A stretch of 64,000 bases of DNA from Methanobacterium sp. UBA44 (GTDB lineage: Archaea; Methanobacteriota; Methanobacteria; Methanobacteriales; Methanobacteriaceae). The DNA lies in NCBI GenBank assembly GCA_002494885.1, contig DACV01000007.1, forward strand, positions 648,418 to 712,417, read 5' to 3'. Positions 55,419 to 64,000 of this stretch are shown here, piece by piece. The translations under genes and the position numbers were made by a program. The notes beneath the pieces are model-generated. The model did no database searches. It had not been told where the DNA came from and worked only from the letters and a program-made list of their open reading frames with translations. How positions within the stretch are numbered: the stretch's first letter is position 1; every line of letters starts with the position of its first letter.

Positions 55419-56632
55419 AGAAGGCCAGAAAAGCCCAAGAAAAGAAAGCTCTTTATGGAGAAGACATAGATCTTGAAAAATTCATTAAAGAAGAAGCGGG
55501 TGAACATGAAAGGGTTAACAGAGCTAATGAAGTTCCAAAAAAAGTTCAGGACACATTACTTAAAGTAGGCGTAGATCCAGGCGAAAAGGAACGGTCTGGA
55601 AGCTTCATTCAGGTAGATCAGAGCGGAGTGGTAAGTACAAGTTTTTCTGAATCAGTTGAAATAATGGGGATGAATGTAGCACTTGACAAGTATGGCTGGA
55701 TTAAAGATTATATGTGGAAAGCTGTAGCACCAGATACAGATAAATATACTGCGCAAACCGCAATTAGAGAATCTGAAGAAGGTAGTAGCGGTTACTTCAT
55801 TAGATCGTTACCTGGTTCAAAAGAAGTATTCCCATTACAGGCCTGTATGTTTATTGGTGATGAAAAAGTAATGCAGACTGCACATAATATTATCATTGCA
55901 GAAGAAAATTCAGAAATACACATTATTACAGGTTGTGCAACTGGTGAAGATGTAAGTTCAGCGCTTCACGTAGGGGTTTCTGAATTTTACCTTAAACCTG
56001 GATCTAAAATTACTTTTACCATGGTTCACAACTGGGCTGAGCAGGTGGATGTTCGTCCAAGAACCGGTGTTATGGTTGGAGACGATTCAACATATATAAG
56101 TAATTATATTCTCACAAGTCCTGTTAGAAGCATTCAATCATACCCTACAGCTTACTGTTCTGGAAAAAATTCAAAAGTGTTGTTCCAATCCATTCTTGGG
56201 GGTCAAAAAGATTCTGTTTTAGATATGGGATCCAGAGTTATACTGGAAGGAGAAGGATCAAGTACAGAAATGATTTCAAGAGCTGTTACCCAGGATCAAT
56301 CACAGATTTATGCTCGAGGACATCTTGCAGGCAGAACACAGAACGTCAAAGGACATTTAGAATGTCATGGATTAGTTTTATCTGATGATTCAATGATGTA
56401 TGCAGTTCCTGAGCTTGAAGGAAGTGCAACTGAGCTTGAAATGTCTCATGAAGCCGCAGTCGGCAAAATAGCTGAAGAGGAAGTTCAATACTTGACATCA
56501 AGGGGCCTTACAGAAGAAGAAGCAGCTTCAATGATTGTAAGAGGGTTCTTAAGCATGGATATAACTGGTTTACCACAGGAACTTGCTGACGAAACTAAAA
56601 GAATGCTTGATATGAGCCTTAAAGGTATGTAA
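55400..56632 (+). CDS. sufB: Fe-S cluster scaffold protein SufB/SufD
   Basis: 410 residues. The C-terminal beta-helix core includes IITGCATG, SEFYLKPGSKITFTMVHNWAEQVDVRPRTG, GAEG-type turns and RAVTQDQSQIYARGHLAG, typical of SufB in archaeal SufBC. Methanogens usually have only SufB and SufC, and no sufD, sufS or sufU follows here. It builds [4Fe-4S] clusters, in demand for the neighbouring polyferredoxin. The ATG lies inside the end of sufC, so the two are coupled. Confidence 0.92.
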   Translation: MLQSALEKARKAQEKKALYGEDIDLEKFIKEEAGEHERVNRANEVPKKVQDTLLKVGVDPGEKERSGSFIQVDQSGVVSTSFSESVEIMGMNVALDKYGWIKDYMWKAVAPDTDKYTAQTAIRESEEGSSGYFIRSLPGSKEVFPLQACMFIGDEKVMQTAHNIIIAEENSEIHIITGCATGEDVSSALHVGVSEFYLKPGSKITFTMVHNWAEQVDVRPRTGVMVGDDSTYISNYILTSPVRSIQSYPTAYCSGKNSKVLFQSILGGQKDSVLDMGSRVILEGEGSSTEMISRAVTQDQSQIYARGHLAGRTQNVKGHLECHGLVLSDDSMMYAVPELEGSATELEMSHEAAVGKIAEEEVQYLTSRGLTEEEAASMIVRGFLSMDITGLPQELADETKRMLDMSLKGM

Positions 56633-56748
56633 TCATTGAGTATTATCAATGATTTTATTTCTTTTTAATTCAATTGATTTTTATTAGTAAATATTGTCCT
56701 AAAATATTAACCAATGTTAAGTACATATTAATTAGTTGAGGTAATATT

Positions 56749-57246
56749 ATGTATTTAAATGGTGAAGCACGTGTTGGAGAAGGAAATGAATCTGCGCATA
56801 TAGATTTAATAATAGGAGATAAAGAAGGCCCCGTTGGGCAATCATTTGCAAATGCTCTTGCTATTCAAATGGAGAAACATACTCCACTTTATGCAATCAT
56901 TGCCCCTAATTTTATAGCCAAACCAGTGACAATGATTGTGCCAAAAGTTACAATAAAAGGAATGAGTGATGCTGTAAAAATTTTTGGGCCTGCACAAAAA
57001 GCTGTGGCCATGGCTGTCGTAGATTCTGTCTATGAAGAGACAATTCCAGAAGAAAAAGCTGAGGATCTCTGTATCGTTTGTAGTGTCTTTGTGCATCCTG
57101 ATGCTAGTGATAAGGACAAAATTTATAGATATAACTATGAAGCTGCTAAATTAGCTTTAAAAAGAGCATTTACAAGAGAACCTTCAATAGATGAAGTAAT
57201 AAATGAAAAAGATAATTTTAAACATCCTTTCTATGAAGGGCCCTAA
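56749..57246 (+). CDS. fae: formaldehyde-activating enzyme
   Basis: 165 residues, a stand-alone Fae without the hexulose-phosphate synthase domain often fused to it in archaea. The N-terminus GEARVGEGNESAHIDLIIGD places the catalytic His at residue 17, as in the characterised bacterial enzyme. KPVTMIVPKVTIKGMSDAVKIFGPAQ is also conserved. Fae condenses formaldehyde with tetrahydromethanopterin to methylene-H4MPT. Formaldehyde may come from pentose synthesis through the ribulose monophosphate route in reverse. GAGGTAAT precedes the ATG. Confidence 0.93.
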   Translation: MYLNGEARVGEGNESAHIDLIIGDKEGPVGQSFANALAIQMEKHTPLYAIIAPNFIAKPVTMIVPKVTIKGMSDAVKIFGPAQKAVAMAVVDSVYEETIPEEKAEDLCIVCSVFVHPDASDKDKIYRYNYEAAKLALKRAFTREPSIDEVINEKDNFKHPFYEGP

Positions 57247-57296
57247 AAACTTGATTATTTATTAAAATAAGATAGTTGAATATATAATGAATTCAG

Positions 57297-57569
57297 TTAT
57301 GATTCTGAAATTATTATAAATTCACCAACTTTTTCAACTTTTCCAAATGGAACTAAAAGATGATCTCCTTTTTTCTTTGCGCCTTTAACGTTGATATTCC
57401 TGCCTTTTTCAACTTTAATGACAACATCGGTGATTTTGCCTGTTTTACCATTTATTATGAGTTCTTCTAATTCCCCCAATATTCTTGCATTGTTTGTTGC
57501 AACCTGATAGCCTTTAATTTCGCTCCAGACTTTTTCTTCCCCTTTAATAAGTTTCCTCTCTTCAGTCAT
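57297..57569 (-). CDS. PRC-barrel domain protein
   Basis: About 90 residues. The core WSEIKGYQVATNNARILGELEELII, then GKITDVVIKVEKG and LLVPFGKVEKVGEFIIIS, is a PRC-barrel, a small beta-barrel found in photosynthetic reaction centres and RNA-processing proteins. In archaea these stand-alone forms are common and of unknown role. ATG 57569 is preferred because GGTGAT lies 4 bases upstream, inside the end of cobY, which overlaps it by 8 bases. Confidence 0.8.
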   Translation of the reverse strand: MTEERKLIKGEEKVWSEIKGYQVATNNARILGELEELIINGKTGKITDVVIKVEKGRNINVKGAKKKGDHLLVPFGKVEKVGEFIIISES

Positions 57570-58155
57570 CACCATCACCCATTAGCTTCTTTAAAAGATT
57601 TATGTCTTTACACGTATTAATGTTTACGGCAAGTTCTATTTTTTCTAATATTAAAACTTCCTCATTTTGTGTCTTGTTAGTACCCCTTAATATATTTAAT
57701 CCCGAAGGTACGAAATTATCAAATGTTGAAGTGGGTTTTAGACCATATTTTTTAAAAAACTCCACTGGAATTAAAACGCTCATTGCTGGTTTTGGAGATT
57801 TTTCATATTCATTAATTACTAAATCAATTATATTATCTGTTATAAGAGGTAAATCAGCTGTAATTGTAAGTATAGTATCATCTGGGTCGAAACTTGAAAG
57901 TATAAAACCAAGATCATTTACATAATCTTTACCTGGGGTCATCAATGTTTTCATATTTTGTTTTTTTAAAAAATCATCTGTTTTTGGGGTGTTTTTACTG
58001 GTGGCGGTGATTATATTATTTACTTTTTTTGAATGAAGAAGTGCATCAATAACATACTGAATCATTGGTTTGTTATTTATTTTTATAAGGGGCTTTTCAT
58101 CCTTAAAATTCATTCTACTGCCTTTCCCCCCTGCCATTACCAAAGCTGTGACCAT
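57562..58155 (-). CDS. cobY: adenosylcobinamide-phosphate guanylyltransferase
   Basis: 197 residues. The nucleotidyltransferase start VTALVMAGGKGSRM binds GTP; DEKPLIKINNKPMI and LTITADLPLITD complete the active site. CobY is the archaeal replacement for the guanylyltransferase function of CobU and makes adenosylcobinamide-GDP, the substrate of CobS (encoded at 25 kb). AGGAAG precedes the ATG. A generic sugar nucleotidyltransferase is the alternative, but length and motifs fit CobY. Confidence 0.88.
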   Translation of the reverse strand: MVTALVMAGGKGSRMNFKDEKPLIKINNKPMIQYVIDALLHSKKVNNIITATSKNTPKTDDFLKKQNMKTLMTPGKDYVNDLGFILSSFDPDDTILTITADLPLITDNIIDLVINEYEKSPKPAMSVLIPVEFFKKYGLKPTSTFDNFVPSGLNILRGTNKTQNEEVLILEKIELAVNINTCKDINLLKKLMGDGDD

Positions 58156-58300
58156 TTTGAAACTTCCTTAAAATTTTAAGATGAATATATTAGCACGAAG
58201 TTTATATGTATTTAGATCCTCTAATATTCTTTGCTAAAATTGAATAATAGCAAAAAATTAAAGAAAAATAATACAAATTTAAAACAGTGGTGATAACCAA

Positions 58301-58605
58301 ATGTTTGAAAACATTAAAACATTACTCTTATTTACCATATTAACACTCCTATTAATGGGCGTATTTGGTTTAATAGGATCCTTCTTTAAAATAGGCTTTT
58401 TAGGAGGAATATTAATTGGTTTTGTACTGTCAATTGCTATGAATTTCGGTTCATATTTCTATTCTGATAAAATTGTGCTTAAAATGTATGGAGCAAAAAA
58501 AGTTTCAGAAGCCCCAGAACTTCATTCAATTGTATGAACTGACACAAAATGCAGGTATTAATAAACCTAAAGTTGCAATAATTCAAAGCTCAACTCCAGA
58601 CCTGA
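58301..58605 (+). pseudogene. truncated HtpX-like (M48) protease gene
   Basis: The first 78 codons encode a typical HtpX N-terminus with two membrane helices and MNFGSYFYSDKIVLKMYGAK. After a stop at 58535 another frame continues YELTQNAGINKPKVAIIQSS, the next conserved part of the family. The catalytic domain with HEXXH is missing; sequence of another gene family follows directly. The gene is therefore a fragment, broken by a frameshift and a deletion. Confidence 0.8.
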
Positions 58606-59418
58606 ACCTATTAAAAAGCATTGAAAAAATATAAAGCTACTGAAGAAGATACAACACTTGAAGATTTAACAGACCGTCTGGACCCACGTGAACTTATAAA
58701 CAGACTCATCCGTCATGAAATATATGCAAATATATTCGATATAGCTAAATTATCTAATATATTCACTTTAATGGTAATTTTATCCGTAATTTGCTGAAAT
58801 TGGGGTATTAAACACTAACGTGGCTGTTATAATTGGAGCTATAGTTATAGCCTCATTTTTAGGCCCTAACCTGGCTTTATCGTTAGCTACAGTCCGAGGA
58901 GATACAAAATTAGCCATAGATTCCATTAAAAGTAATTACATAGGTTTTCTAATAGCATTTATATTATCCATATGTATTGAATTAATTTTCACAGTTGATC
59001 CAACAACCCAGAAATTGCTTTAAGAGCAAGAATTAATCTTGGAAGTATAACTCTTGCATTTGCTTCGGGTATTGCTAGCGCATTAGCTTTTACTGTTGGT
59101 TTCAGCACTACTCTAATTGGAGTGATGGCGGCTGTAGCATTACTCCCCCACTAGTAATATGTGGATTATTATTCGGCTCTGGAGAGTTTTCACTGACTCT
59201 GGGTGCATTTCTACTTTTTTTCATAAACCTTGTGTGTTAATTTAGCAGGTATTTTAACCTTTAAATTTCAGAAAATTCGCCCAATAGACTCTGAAAAGAC
59301 TAATAAAACAAAAAGAATGACTAATATGGCTGTAATATTATGGACATCCCTACTTTCAATATTTATAATTTTAATTCTTCTTTATAGGGGTGCATTTGGT
59401 ATACTGTTGCTTGAATAA
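58606..59418 (+). pseudogene. decayed DUF389 membrane protein gene
   Basis: Pieces in changing frames follow the order of the DUF389/TIGR00341 family: TLEDLTDRLDPRELINRLI, IFTLMVILSVIC, then GAIVIASFLGPNLALSLATV, then RARINLGSITLAFASGIASA, then MAAVALLPPLVICGLLFGSG, and finally a C-terminal helix from about 59230. There are at least three frame changes. Its start seems fused to the HtpX fragment, which suggests a deletion joined the two. Confidence 0.8.
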
Positions 59419-59498
59419 CTGTTAAATTCAAAAATAAAGCAATTTTAGATATAAATTAATACTGACTAAACAAAAATTGATTAAAGGAATACATAATA

Positions 59499-60983
59499 CT
59501 ATTGCATCCCTTTCTGTCTCTGGATCTTTCTTCTCTGCCCAAGTATACATGGACCACCCTGTCTACCACCAATTGGAATATGTGGTGTTCCAATAGAATT
59601 CATACAACGAGCCATTACAGCTGCACCCATTGCAAGGGCATCAGATACAAATAATACGTCTTTAAAACGATCTTTTGTATATTTCATGATAAGTTCAGGT
59701 TTTCTTCCAGTTATTCCTGCCCTACCAGTTACACCCAATGCAGAACCTTCATCAATAACTCCTTCAGCAAACGCTTCATCAAGAAGTCGTTTTACAATCA
59801 TTGCACTTACATGATCAAGTGTGGCAAATAAAGTGTGAATATCACTTTCAGTATAAATTTCATGACCAAGTTCTGCCAATTTAGGGATTTTATCTCCATT
59901 TTTCCCTACATCACATCCAATAATTGTTGTTCCAGCTTCATATGCTGCTTTTGGATCTACAGGTACCGTTCCAAATCTTTTCCTGCCTTCTGGAACTTTT
60001 CCTATATCTAAATGTTCGTGGGCGCGCAATGCATATTCTTCTGCTTTCTTCCAGTCTGCTTTCTTTAAAATGTCTCGAGTGTACAGATCTAAAGCTGCTC
60101 CTCCACGTTTATCCACTTTTTCAGTACCTCTAATTATCGCATCTGATACACCACCTGCAAGGCCACAGAAATTACCTATTGTTCTTGCATATGGCTCCTG
60201 ACTATTTGTAATTCTTCCAGCAAGGGTTGTACCGAAGTCTATGGAAACACATGGATTCCTGTAATCAACGTCAGTCCATTTAGCACCTACTTTTATGCCT
60301 GCAGTTACAAGCTCTCCTTCCATTTCATTTGCAACAACTGCTCTTCCAGTTGGAGGAATTACACTAACAACTGCCCCATCGAACATAACCTTATCTATAA
60401 GTGTAAAATCTCTTAATCTTTTAGGAAAACTATCTATAGACAATGCAGGTGCCATCTTCCTTGGTGGAATTCCTGCATCAAGGCATCCATCTGCAAGAGC
60501 TATTATAAGGTGCCCTACTTCTTCAGGAGTTCCAAATCCTGCAGTAACCCCTGTAGAACGCACCACAAAATCAAGGTCTTTTTCTATATCTATTTTTGAA
60601 CGTTTTACTGATTCTAAAATGGTATCTCTAACCATTTCAGCAACAGATTCTTTTGTAAGCTCTACTTCCCATACAGTTTCACCAAAAACCTTTTCACCTT
60701 TCTTTGGAGGTCTGATGTCCCTGGTCATTTTAACTGTTTTGTCCAGAAGATATGTTCTGCTGGTGTTTAAATTTGTAGCTGTTAATATACATTTGGTGGT
60801 TGTATTTCCAAGTTCGACAGATGCGACTATATAATAAACATCAGGTCGAAGATTTTGCCCATATCCTTGTCCGACCCTTTTCTTTGTAAAAGATGCCATT
60901 TTAGCTTCTTCGATTGTAATATACCTGCTTTTTGCTATAACCGGTTTTGGACCTCTACTGAATATCTTTCCTAAAAACGACAA
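59499..60983 (-). CDS. methanogenesis marker protein 14
   Basis: 494 residues, matching the marker 14 family found only in methanogens and relatives. The sequence has ASKHA-type (actin-like) phosphate loops: VASVELGNTTTKCI and CVSIDFGTTLAGRI, plus GVTGRAGITGRKPELI near the end. The relation to reductive-activation or CoA-reductase ATPases suggests an ATP-driven activation step, but the function in methanogenesis is not known. It has no close neighbour on its strand, with decayed genes on both sides. Confidence 0.9.
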   Translation of the reverse strand: MSFLGKIFSRGPKPVIAKSRYITIEEAKMASFTKKRVGQGYGQNLRPDVYYIVASVELGNTTTKCILTATNLNTSRTYLLDKTVKMTRDIRPPKKGEKVFGETVWEVELTKESVAEMVRDTILESVKRSKIDIEKDLDFVVRSTGVTAGFGTPEEVGHLIIALADGCLDAGIPPRKMAPALSIDSFPKRLRDFTLIDKVMFDGAVVSVIPPTGRAVVANEMEGELVTAGIKVGAKWTDVDYRNPCVSIDFGTTLAGRITNSQEPYARTIGNFCGLAGGVSDAIIRGTEKVDKRGGAALDLYTRDILKKADWKKAEEYALRAHEHLDIGKVPEGRKRFGTVPVDPKAAYEAGTTIIGCDVGKNGDKIPKLAELGHEIYTESDIHTLFATLDHVSAMIVKRLLDEAFAEGVIDEGSALGVTGRAGITGRKPELIMKYTKDRFKDVLFVSDALAMGAAVMARCMNSIGTPHIPIGGRQGGPCILGQRRKIQRQKGMQ

Positions 60984-61125
60984 TGATTTCCCTCCAGAAT
61001 TAAGAACTATTAATGATTTATTGTTAGAATTAAATATAAATTGTTCGATTTAAATCTTGTTATATTTCTATTTGAAGCAACTGATTAGCCAAAAAATAAT
61101 TAATTAAATTATATTTCCCAATTTA

Positions 61126-62175
61126 AGACTTATATAGAAATATATATCCTTATCACAATATAACACAGGTAGATAACCACAAGAGTTAATCCCGCATATC
61201 CTGTAAGTTTCATTTTCCACCATGTAAAAACAATTAAAAGCTATGTTACAAAAATCATGACTGGTGTATCAAATGTAAAAGAGGTTATAGGAATATTTTT
61301 ACAAAAAGATCCGGAATCCTATTCCTATCATTATATTATAGTTAGATACTTAATTTTTTATACTTTGATTTTATTTTATTCATTAATGGATTATGGTTGA
61401 AGTCTTATAACTCTTTTAAACAGGTTATTTTTTTTAAGAAAAGTTTAATTACTCAGGTTCTTCACTATAAATACAATACTGCCCAGCACAGCCCAAAATG
61501 AAATGTTATACAATTTTTTCATCGCTGAAGTTAGGGTTACTACAAATTTCAGGTGCACTTGTACTTATCCCCAGTACGAACAGTCAAACTAACACCTGGT
61601 ATTTCTGCAACTTCTGCAAGTCCAGCTCCACTGTACACGAGCACATGCATCCAGCTATTAAACCTATAAGTCCTATTATTAAAAGAAATATATTTTTACG
61701 GTTGATAGATTTTTTTCATTGCTTTTTCAGGATTATTTTTCGAATTTTCCTTTTGGGCTTTAATTAATATCCACATATACGCAACATATGCTGCTATTAA
61801 AATAATTCCCACTATTCTTGTAATTTCATTTACAAAAAGCATAAAGCTCAATATCAATGCTGTTTAAAGCATTATTACACCATTACACTTTATTTTCCGG
61901 CGATTGGTTTGAATTATACCCATTAAAAAGGCCAAAATACCAGTATTCCTTAATGTTCCATAATTTGAGCATATTACTACACCCACACCAACACTGCTTC
62001 CAATTAAAGTGGCCATCATTACTGAGCTGAATTCAGGAAGTGATGTTCTTATTGCAGATGCAGTTACTCCCAGTATTATTTGAGAGATTCCAGTGCCTTG
62101 CTAATTTCTATGATATTATCAACAAATAAATCTGCTGCCTTTATGACCATTAATAAGGAGAATATTTAGATTCCT
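61126..62175 (-). pseudogene. decayed Na+/Ca2+ exchanger-like (CaCA) gene
   Basis: On the minus strand, pieces in different frames follow the CaCA order. The first alpha repeat is KAADLFVDNIIEISKALES and GVTASAIRTSLPEFSS. A linker is VGIILIAAYVAYMW. The second alpha repeat is LLLIIGLIGLIAGC and EIPGVSLTVLGISTSAPEI. The C-terminal helices are ITSFTFDTPVMIF and GYAGLTLVVIYLCYIVIRIY. Many frame changes separate them, and part of the N-terminus is gone. It fills the gap between marker 14 and mtrH. Confidence 0.8.
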
Positions 62176-62314
62176 AATAAAATCCTATCAACTGAATCAT
62201 ATTACGCCGGAAGTATATTTCCCATATCATGGCATTTAAATGTTTGCAAAGATCTGGATGTAAAATTAAATTTTAATTATTAAATACTTCTAAATCAAAA
62301 AAAAATAAAGAAAT

Positions 62315-62331
62315 TTAGGCGAATCGCCTAA
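62315..62331 (-). terminator. probable terminator of the mtr operon
   Basis: TTAGGCG-AAT-CGCCTAA is a perfect 7-base hairpin that touches the mtrH stop codon. On the minus strand it is followed by a T-rich run (62313-62296). This is a hairpin-plus-T-run arrangement at the end of a highly expressed operon. Confidence 0.7.
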
Positions 62332-63285
62332 TTAGAGCAGTTTGAATATTGGGTGTTCTTCAACTGGTTCTGTTCCTATATCCTTTGCTGCTTCTGCCAT
62401 GAATATGTCAGCCATACCACATGCAGGGAAAGCCATTCTTGAGTTTTCAATAGGACCAAAGAGTACAAAGTCTCCACCTACAGATTGCTGGATCAGGTTT
62501 GAACCTACGTCACAAACAGGCCATGCTTCTGCATGTCCCAGTCCACCTTTATCTACAGGTTTTTTGTATGTTCTAAGCCAGTCCCATGCAGAAGGCACGT
62601 TGTGGATACCACTACCTACAGGGTATCCCCATTTGCTTTTAACTGCAAAGGATGTTCTTAGAGCTGGTCCTGCGCCCTGACCTAATGGAGTAATAGCTAC
62701 GTCCATGAATGGTTTGGTAATTCCACACTTTTCAGACATTGCAAGTAGCCCTTCATCAAGTGCGCTTCCACCGTCTTCCCAAATGCTGAGTTTACCTGCA
62801 ACACCAGGTTCCATAGGGTTAAAACCCAAAACAATTGATGCTGAAATATCTGTTGCTGCAACAGCATCCAGTTCATCCTTTTCAGATGACATGTTAATTG
62901 AGTTGTAGATTGCTCTTTCTGATAATCCCATTTCATCTATACGTCTCGCACCCGCAACCTTAGCATCTGCTGAAGTTGAGTCAATCATGAATGGCGCATC
63001 TGTTACTTCTCCTACAAATTCCAGGTATTTGACCATTGCTTCAGAAGTCGCACCAAAGGTCTGGACAATACATGGGTTTCCAGTAACATCAGACATTTCT
63101 TCCATAATTTTAATTAATTCTTCTGCTTTGTCTCTATCAAAAACACCGGCTTTTTCATCGCTTATAATTTTATGTCCGCCATAAAATATAGTTCCTGCCA
63201 GAACAGTTGGATATTCACCAGGCTGGCCCCCAACTTTGATTCCGGCGACATCTAATACTACTTGTTCTTTATCAAATCTAAACAT
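62332..63285 (-). CDS. mtrH: tetrahydromethanopterin S-methyltransferase subunit H
   Basis: 317 residues. The TIM-barrel methyltransferase reads MFRFDKEQVVLDVAGIKVGG, PFMIDSTSADAKVAGARRIDEMGL and PLGQGAGPALRTSFAVKSKWG. MtrH takes the methyl group from methyl-H4MPT and gives it to the cobamide on MtrA. It is peripheral to the membrane complex. AGGAGG lies 8 bases before the ATG. It is the last gene of mtr, with its terminator hairpin directly after. Confidence 0.96.
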   Translation of the reverse strand: MFRFDKEQVVLDVAGIKVGGQPGEYPTVLAGTIFYGGHKIISDEKAGVFDRDKAEELIKIMEEMSDVTGNPCIVQTFGATSEAMVKYLEFVGEVTDAPFMIDSTSADAKVAGARRIDEMGLSERAIYNSINMSSEKDELDAVAATDISASIVLGFNPMEPGVAGKLSIWEDGGSALDEGLLAMSEKCGITKPFMDVAITPLGQGAGPALRTSFAVKSKWGYPVGSGIHNVPSAWDWLRTYKKPVDKGGLGHAEAWPVCDVGSNLIQQSVGGDFVLFGPIENSRMAFPACGMADIFMAEAAKDIGTEPVEEHPIFKLL

Positions 63286-63300
63286 GCGTAAACCTCCTAA

Positions 63301-63543
63301 TTACATACCTAACGCTTGTAGGAATACTCCTATTGTTAAAACTTTGTATAATACAAACAGGATGAATAATCCTATTATTAAACCGTATAAAATACCTATA
63401 TCCCTACCTATTTGTTGACCTAATCTTTGAGAGATTTCACCAGCTGTGAATTCAACTTTTTCTTCAACATCATCTAATCTCTCATTTGCACTGTTGAAAT
63501 CCTCTGAAGGGACAAGTATTTGAGGTATTGAATCTTCTGCCAT
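63301..63543 (-). CDS. mtrG: tetrahydromethanopterin S-methyltransferase subunit G
   Basis: 80 residues. An N-terminal charged helix (ANERLDDVEEKVEFTAGEISQR) leads to one membrane helix (ILYGLIIGLFILFVLYKVLTIG). The order mtrF-mtrG-mtrH is the normal one. It belongs to the stalk of the Na+-pumping Mtr complex; its exact role is unclear. It lies 15 bases upstream of mtrH. Confidence 0.94.
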   Translation of the reverse strand: MAEDSIPQILVPSEDFNSANERLDDVEEKVEFTAGEISQRLGQQIGRDIGILYGLIIGLFILFVLYKVLTIGVFLQALGM

Positions 63544-63548
63544 CTAAA

Positions 63549-63755
63549 TCATGCCCCCACTATTATTTTATATGCAATTGGTCCGCCAATTAGAATTAAA
63601 GCCAGGATAAAACCCATAGCCATTCCATAAATTCTGGTGGCTACAAGACCTGAAAATAGTCTCATATCACGACCAATCAACTGGGTACTCCAATTAATTT
63701 GCTCAACAGTTTTTCTTAGACCACGTATATTAGGTTTGCTTGAGAATGTAACCAT
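63549..63755 (-). CDS. mtrF: tetrahydromethanopterin S-methyltransferase subunit F
   Basis: 68 residues. The N-terminal part NIRGLRKTVEQINWSTQLIGRDMRLFSGL is a conserved amphipathic stretch also seen in the tail of MtrA; one membrane helix follows (MAMGFILALILIGGPIAYKII). It lies 5 bases upstream of mtrG, with AGGAGG before its ATG. Confidence 0.94.
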   Translation of the reverse strand: MVTFSSKPNIRGLRKTVEQINWSTQLIGRDMRLFSGLVATRIYGMAMGFILALILIGGPIAYKIIVGA

Positions 63756-63767
63756 TATTAAACCTCC

Positions 63768-64000
63768 TTATATAAGCAGTAGTACTCCAATTGTTAAAGT
63801 AAAGGCTAATCCAATTGCAATACCCTGTACTTTACCAGAATACATTCCTGCAAACATTCTCTGATCTGCACCAATCATCTTTATCTGTGTCTGTATGTTA
63901 CGGACTCTAGCATCGATTAATGCTGTTTCTGGAGCAACAGGCCTAATTTCTTCGCCTTCTTCCTCTTCTCCGCCACCTTCTTCTACTTGGATGATCATTG
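63768..64000 (-). CDS. mtrA: tetrahydromethanopterin S-methyltransferase subunit A (C-terminal part)
   Basis: The frame is open to the window edge, so only about the last 77 residues are seen and the Met near 63998 is internal. A Glu/Gly-rich linker (EEGGGEEEEGEEIRP) is followed by NIQTQIKMIGADQRMFAGMYSG and the C-terminal membrane anchor. The cobamide-binding domain of MtrA lies outside the window. The mtrA-F-G-H order identifies it. Confidence 0.9.
   Translation of the reverse strand, partial: MIIQVEEGGGEEEEGEEIRPVAPETALIDARVRNIQTQIKMIGADQRMFAGMYSGKVQGIAIGLAFTLTIGVLLLI

Overview
The window comes from a low-GC, hydrogenotrophic methanogen of the order Methanobacteriales, most likely Methanobacterium or a close relative. 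The evidence is a run of methanogen-only genes: the mtrAFGH end of the methyl-H4MPT:coenzyme M methyltransferase operon, an mvhDGAB operon for the F420-non-reducing [NiFe] hydrogenase with a 12-cluster polyferredoxin, methanogenesis marker 14, tyrosine decarboxylase MfnA, the rare methanogen-type seryl-tRNA synthetase, Trm56, CobY and a CbiZ-CobZ fusion. Shine-Dalgarno sites of the GGAGGTGAT type and AT-rich intergenic DNA fit the same group. No rRNA, tRNA, CRISPR array or insertion sequence was recognised.

Layout. 1-12.6 kb is mostly accessory and membrane genes: a truncated MBL-fold/rhodanese protein, a HIT/GalT-like protein, an AlkD-like protein, a decayed terpenoid-cyclase-fold gene, then DUF308 proteins, an AI-2E-type permease, a small ABC exporter, a K+ channel, an MFS pump and a DedA-like protein. 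13.4-21.4 kb holds metabolism: inositol phosphate synthase, a GT-C glycosyltransferase-like protein, pyruvate carboxylase subunit B, QueC and LarC. 21.7-34.4 kb holds a single-domain response regulator, the cobamide loop genes cbiZ-cobZ and cobS, trm56, upp, a fumarase subunit, mfnA, ppsA, rpl10e, a CooC-like ATPase, a Pcc1-like protein and serS2. 34.4-43 kb is an accessory island with small genes, several broken genes and a 1281-residue secreted protein with a very basic tail. 43-49.6 kb has a second response regulator, FKBP, a HIGH-type nucleotidyltransferase, a phospholipase D-family protein, dihydroorotase and a CooT-like mini-protein. 50.1-57.2 kb is the energy and Fe-S block: mvhDGAB, sufCB and fae. 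57.3-64 kb has a PRC-barrel protein, cobY, three decayed membrane-protein genes, marker 14 and the end of the mtr operon.

How the genes connect. Mvh oxidises H2 and passes electrons through MvhD to heterodisulfide reductase. Mtr moves the methyl group from H4MPT to coenzyme M on a cobamide, and the CbiZ-CobZ, CobS and CobY enzymes finish or salvage that cobamide. SufBC supplies Fe-S clusters, of which the Mvh polyferredoxin needs many. PpsA and PycB feed carbon from pyruvate into biosynthesis.

Two things stand out. First, a multi-hairpin palindromic element occurs three times (about 12.97-13.10, 24.80-24.99 and 49.93-50.09 kb); two copies end exactly where a ribosome binding site begins and the third ends in a T-run. 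Second, at least seven genes are visibly decayed, although the housekeeping genes around them are intact.
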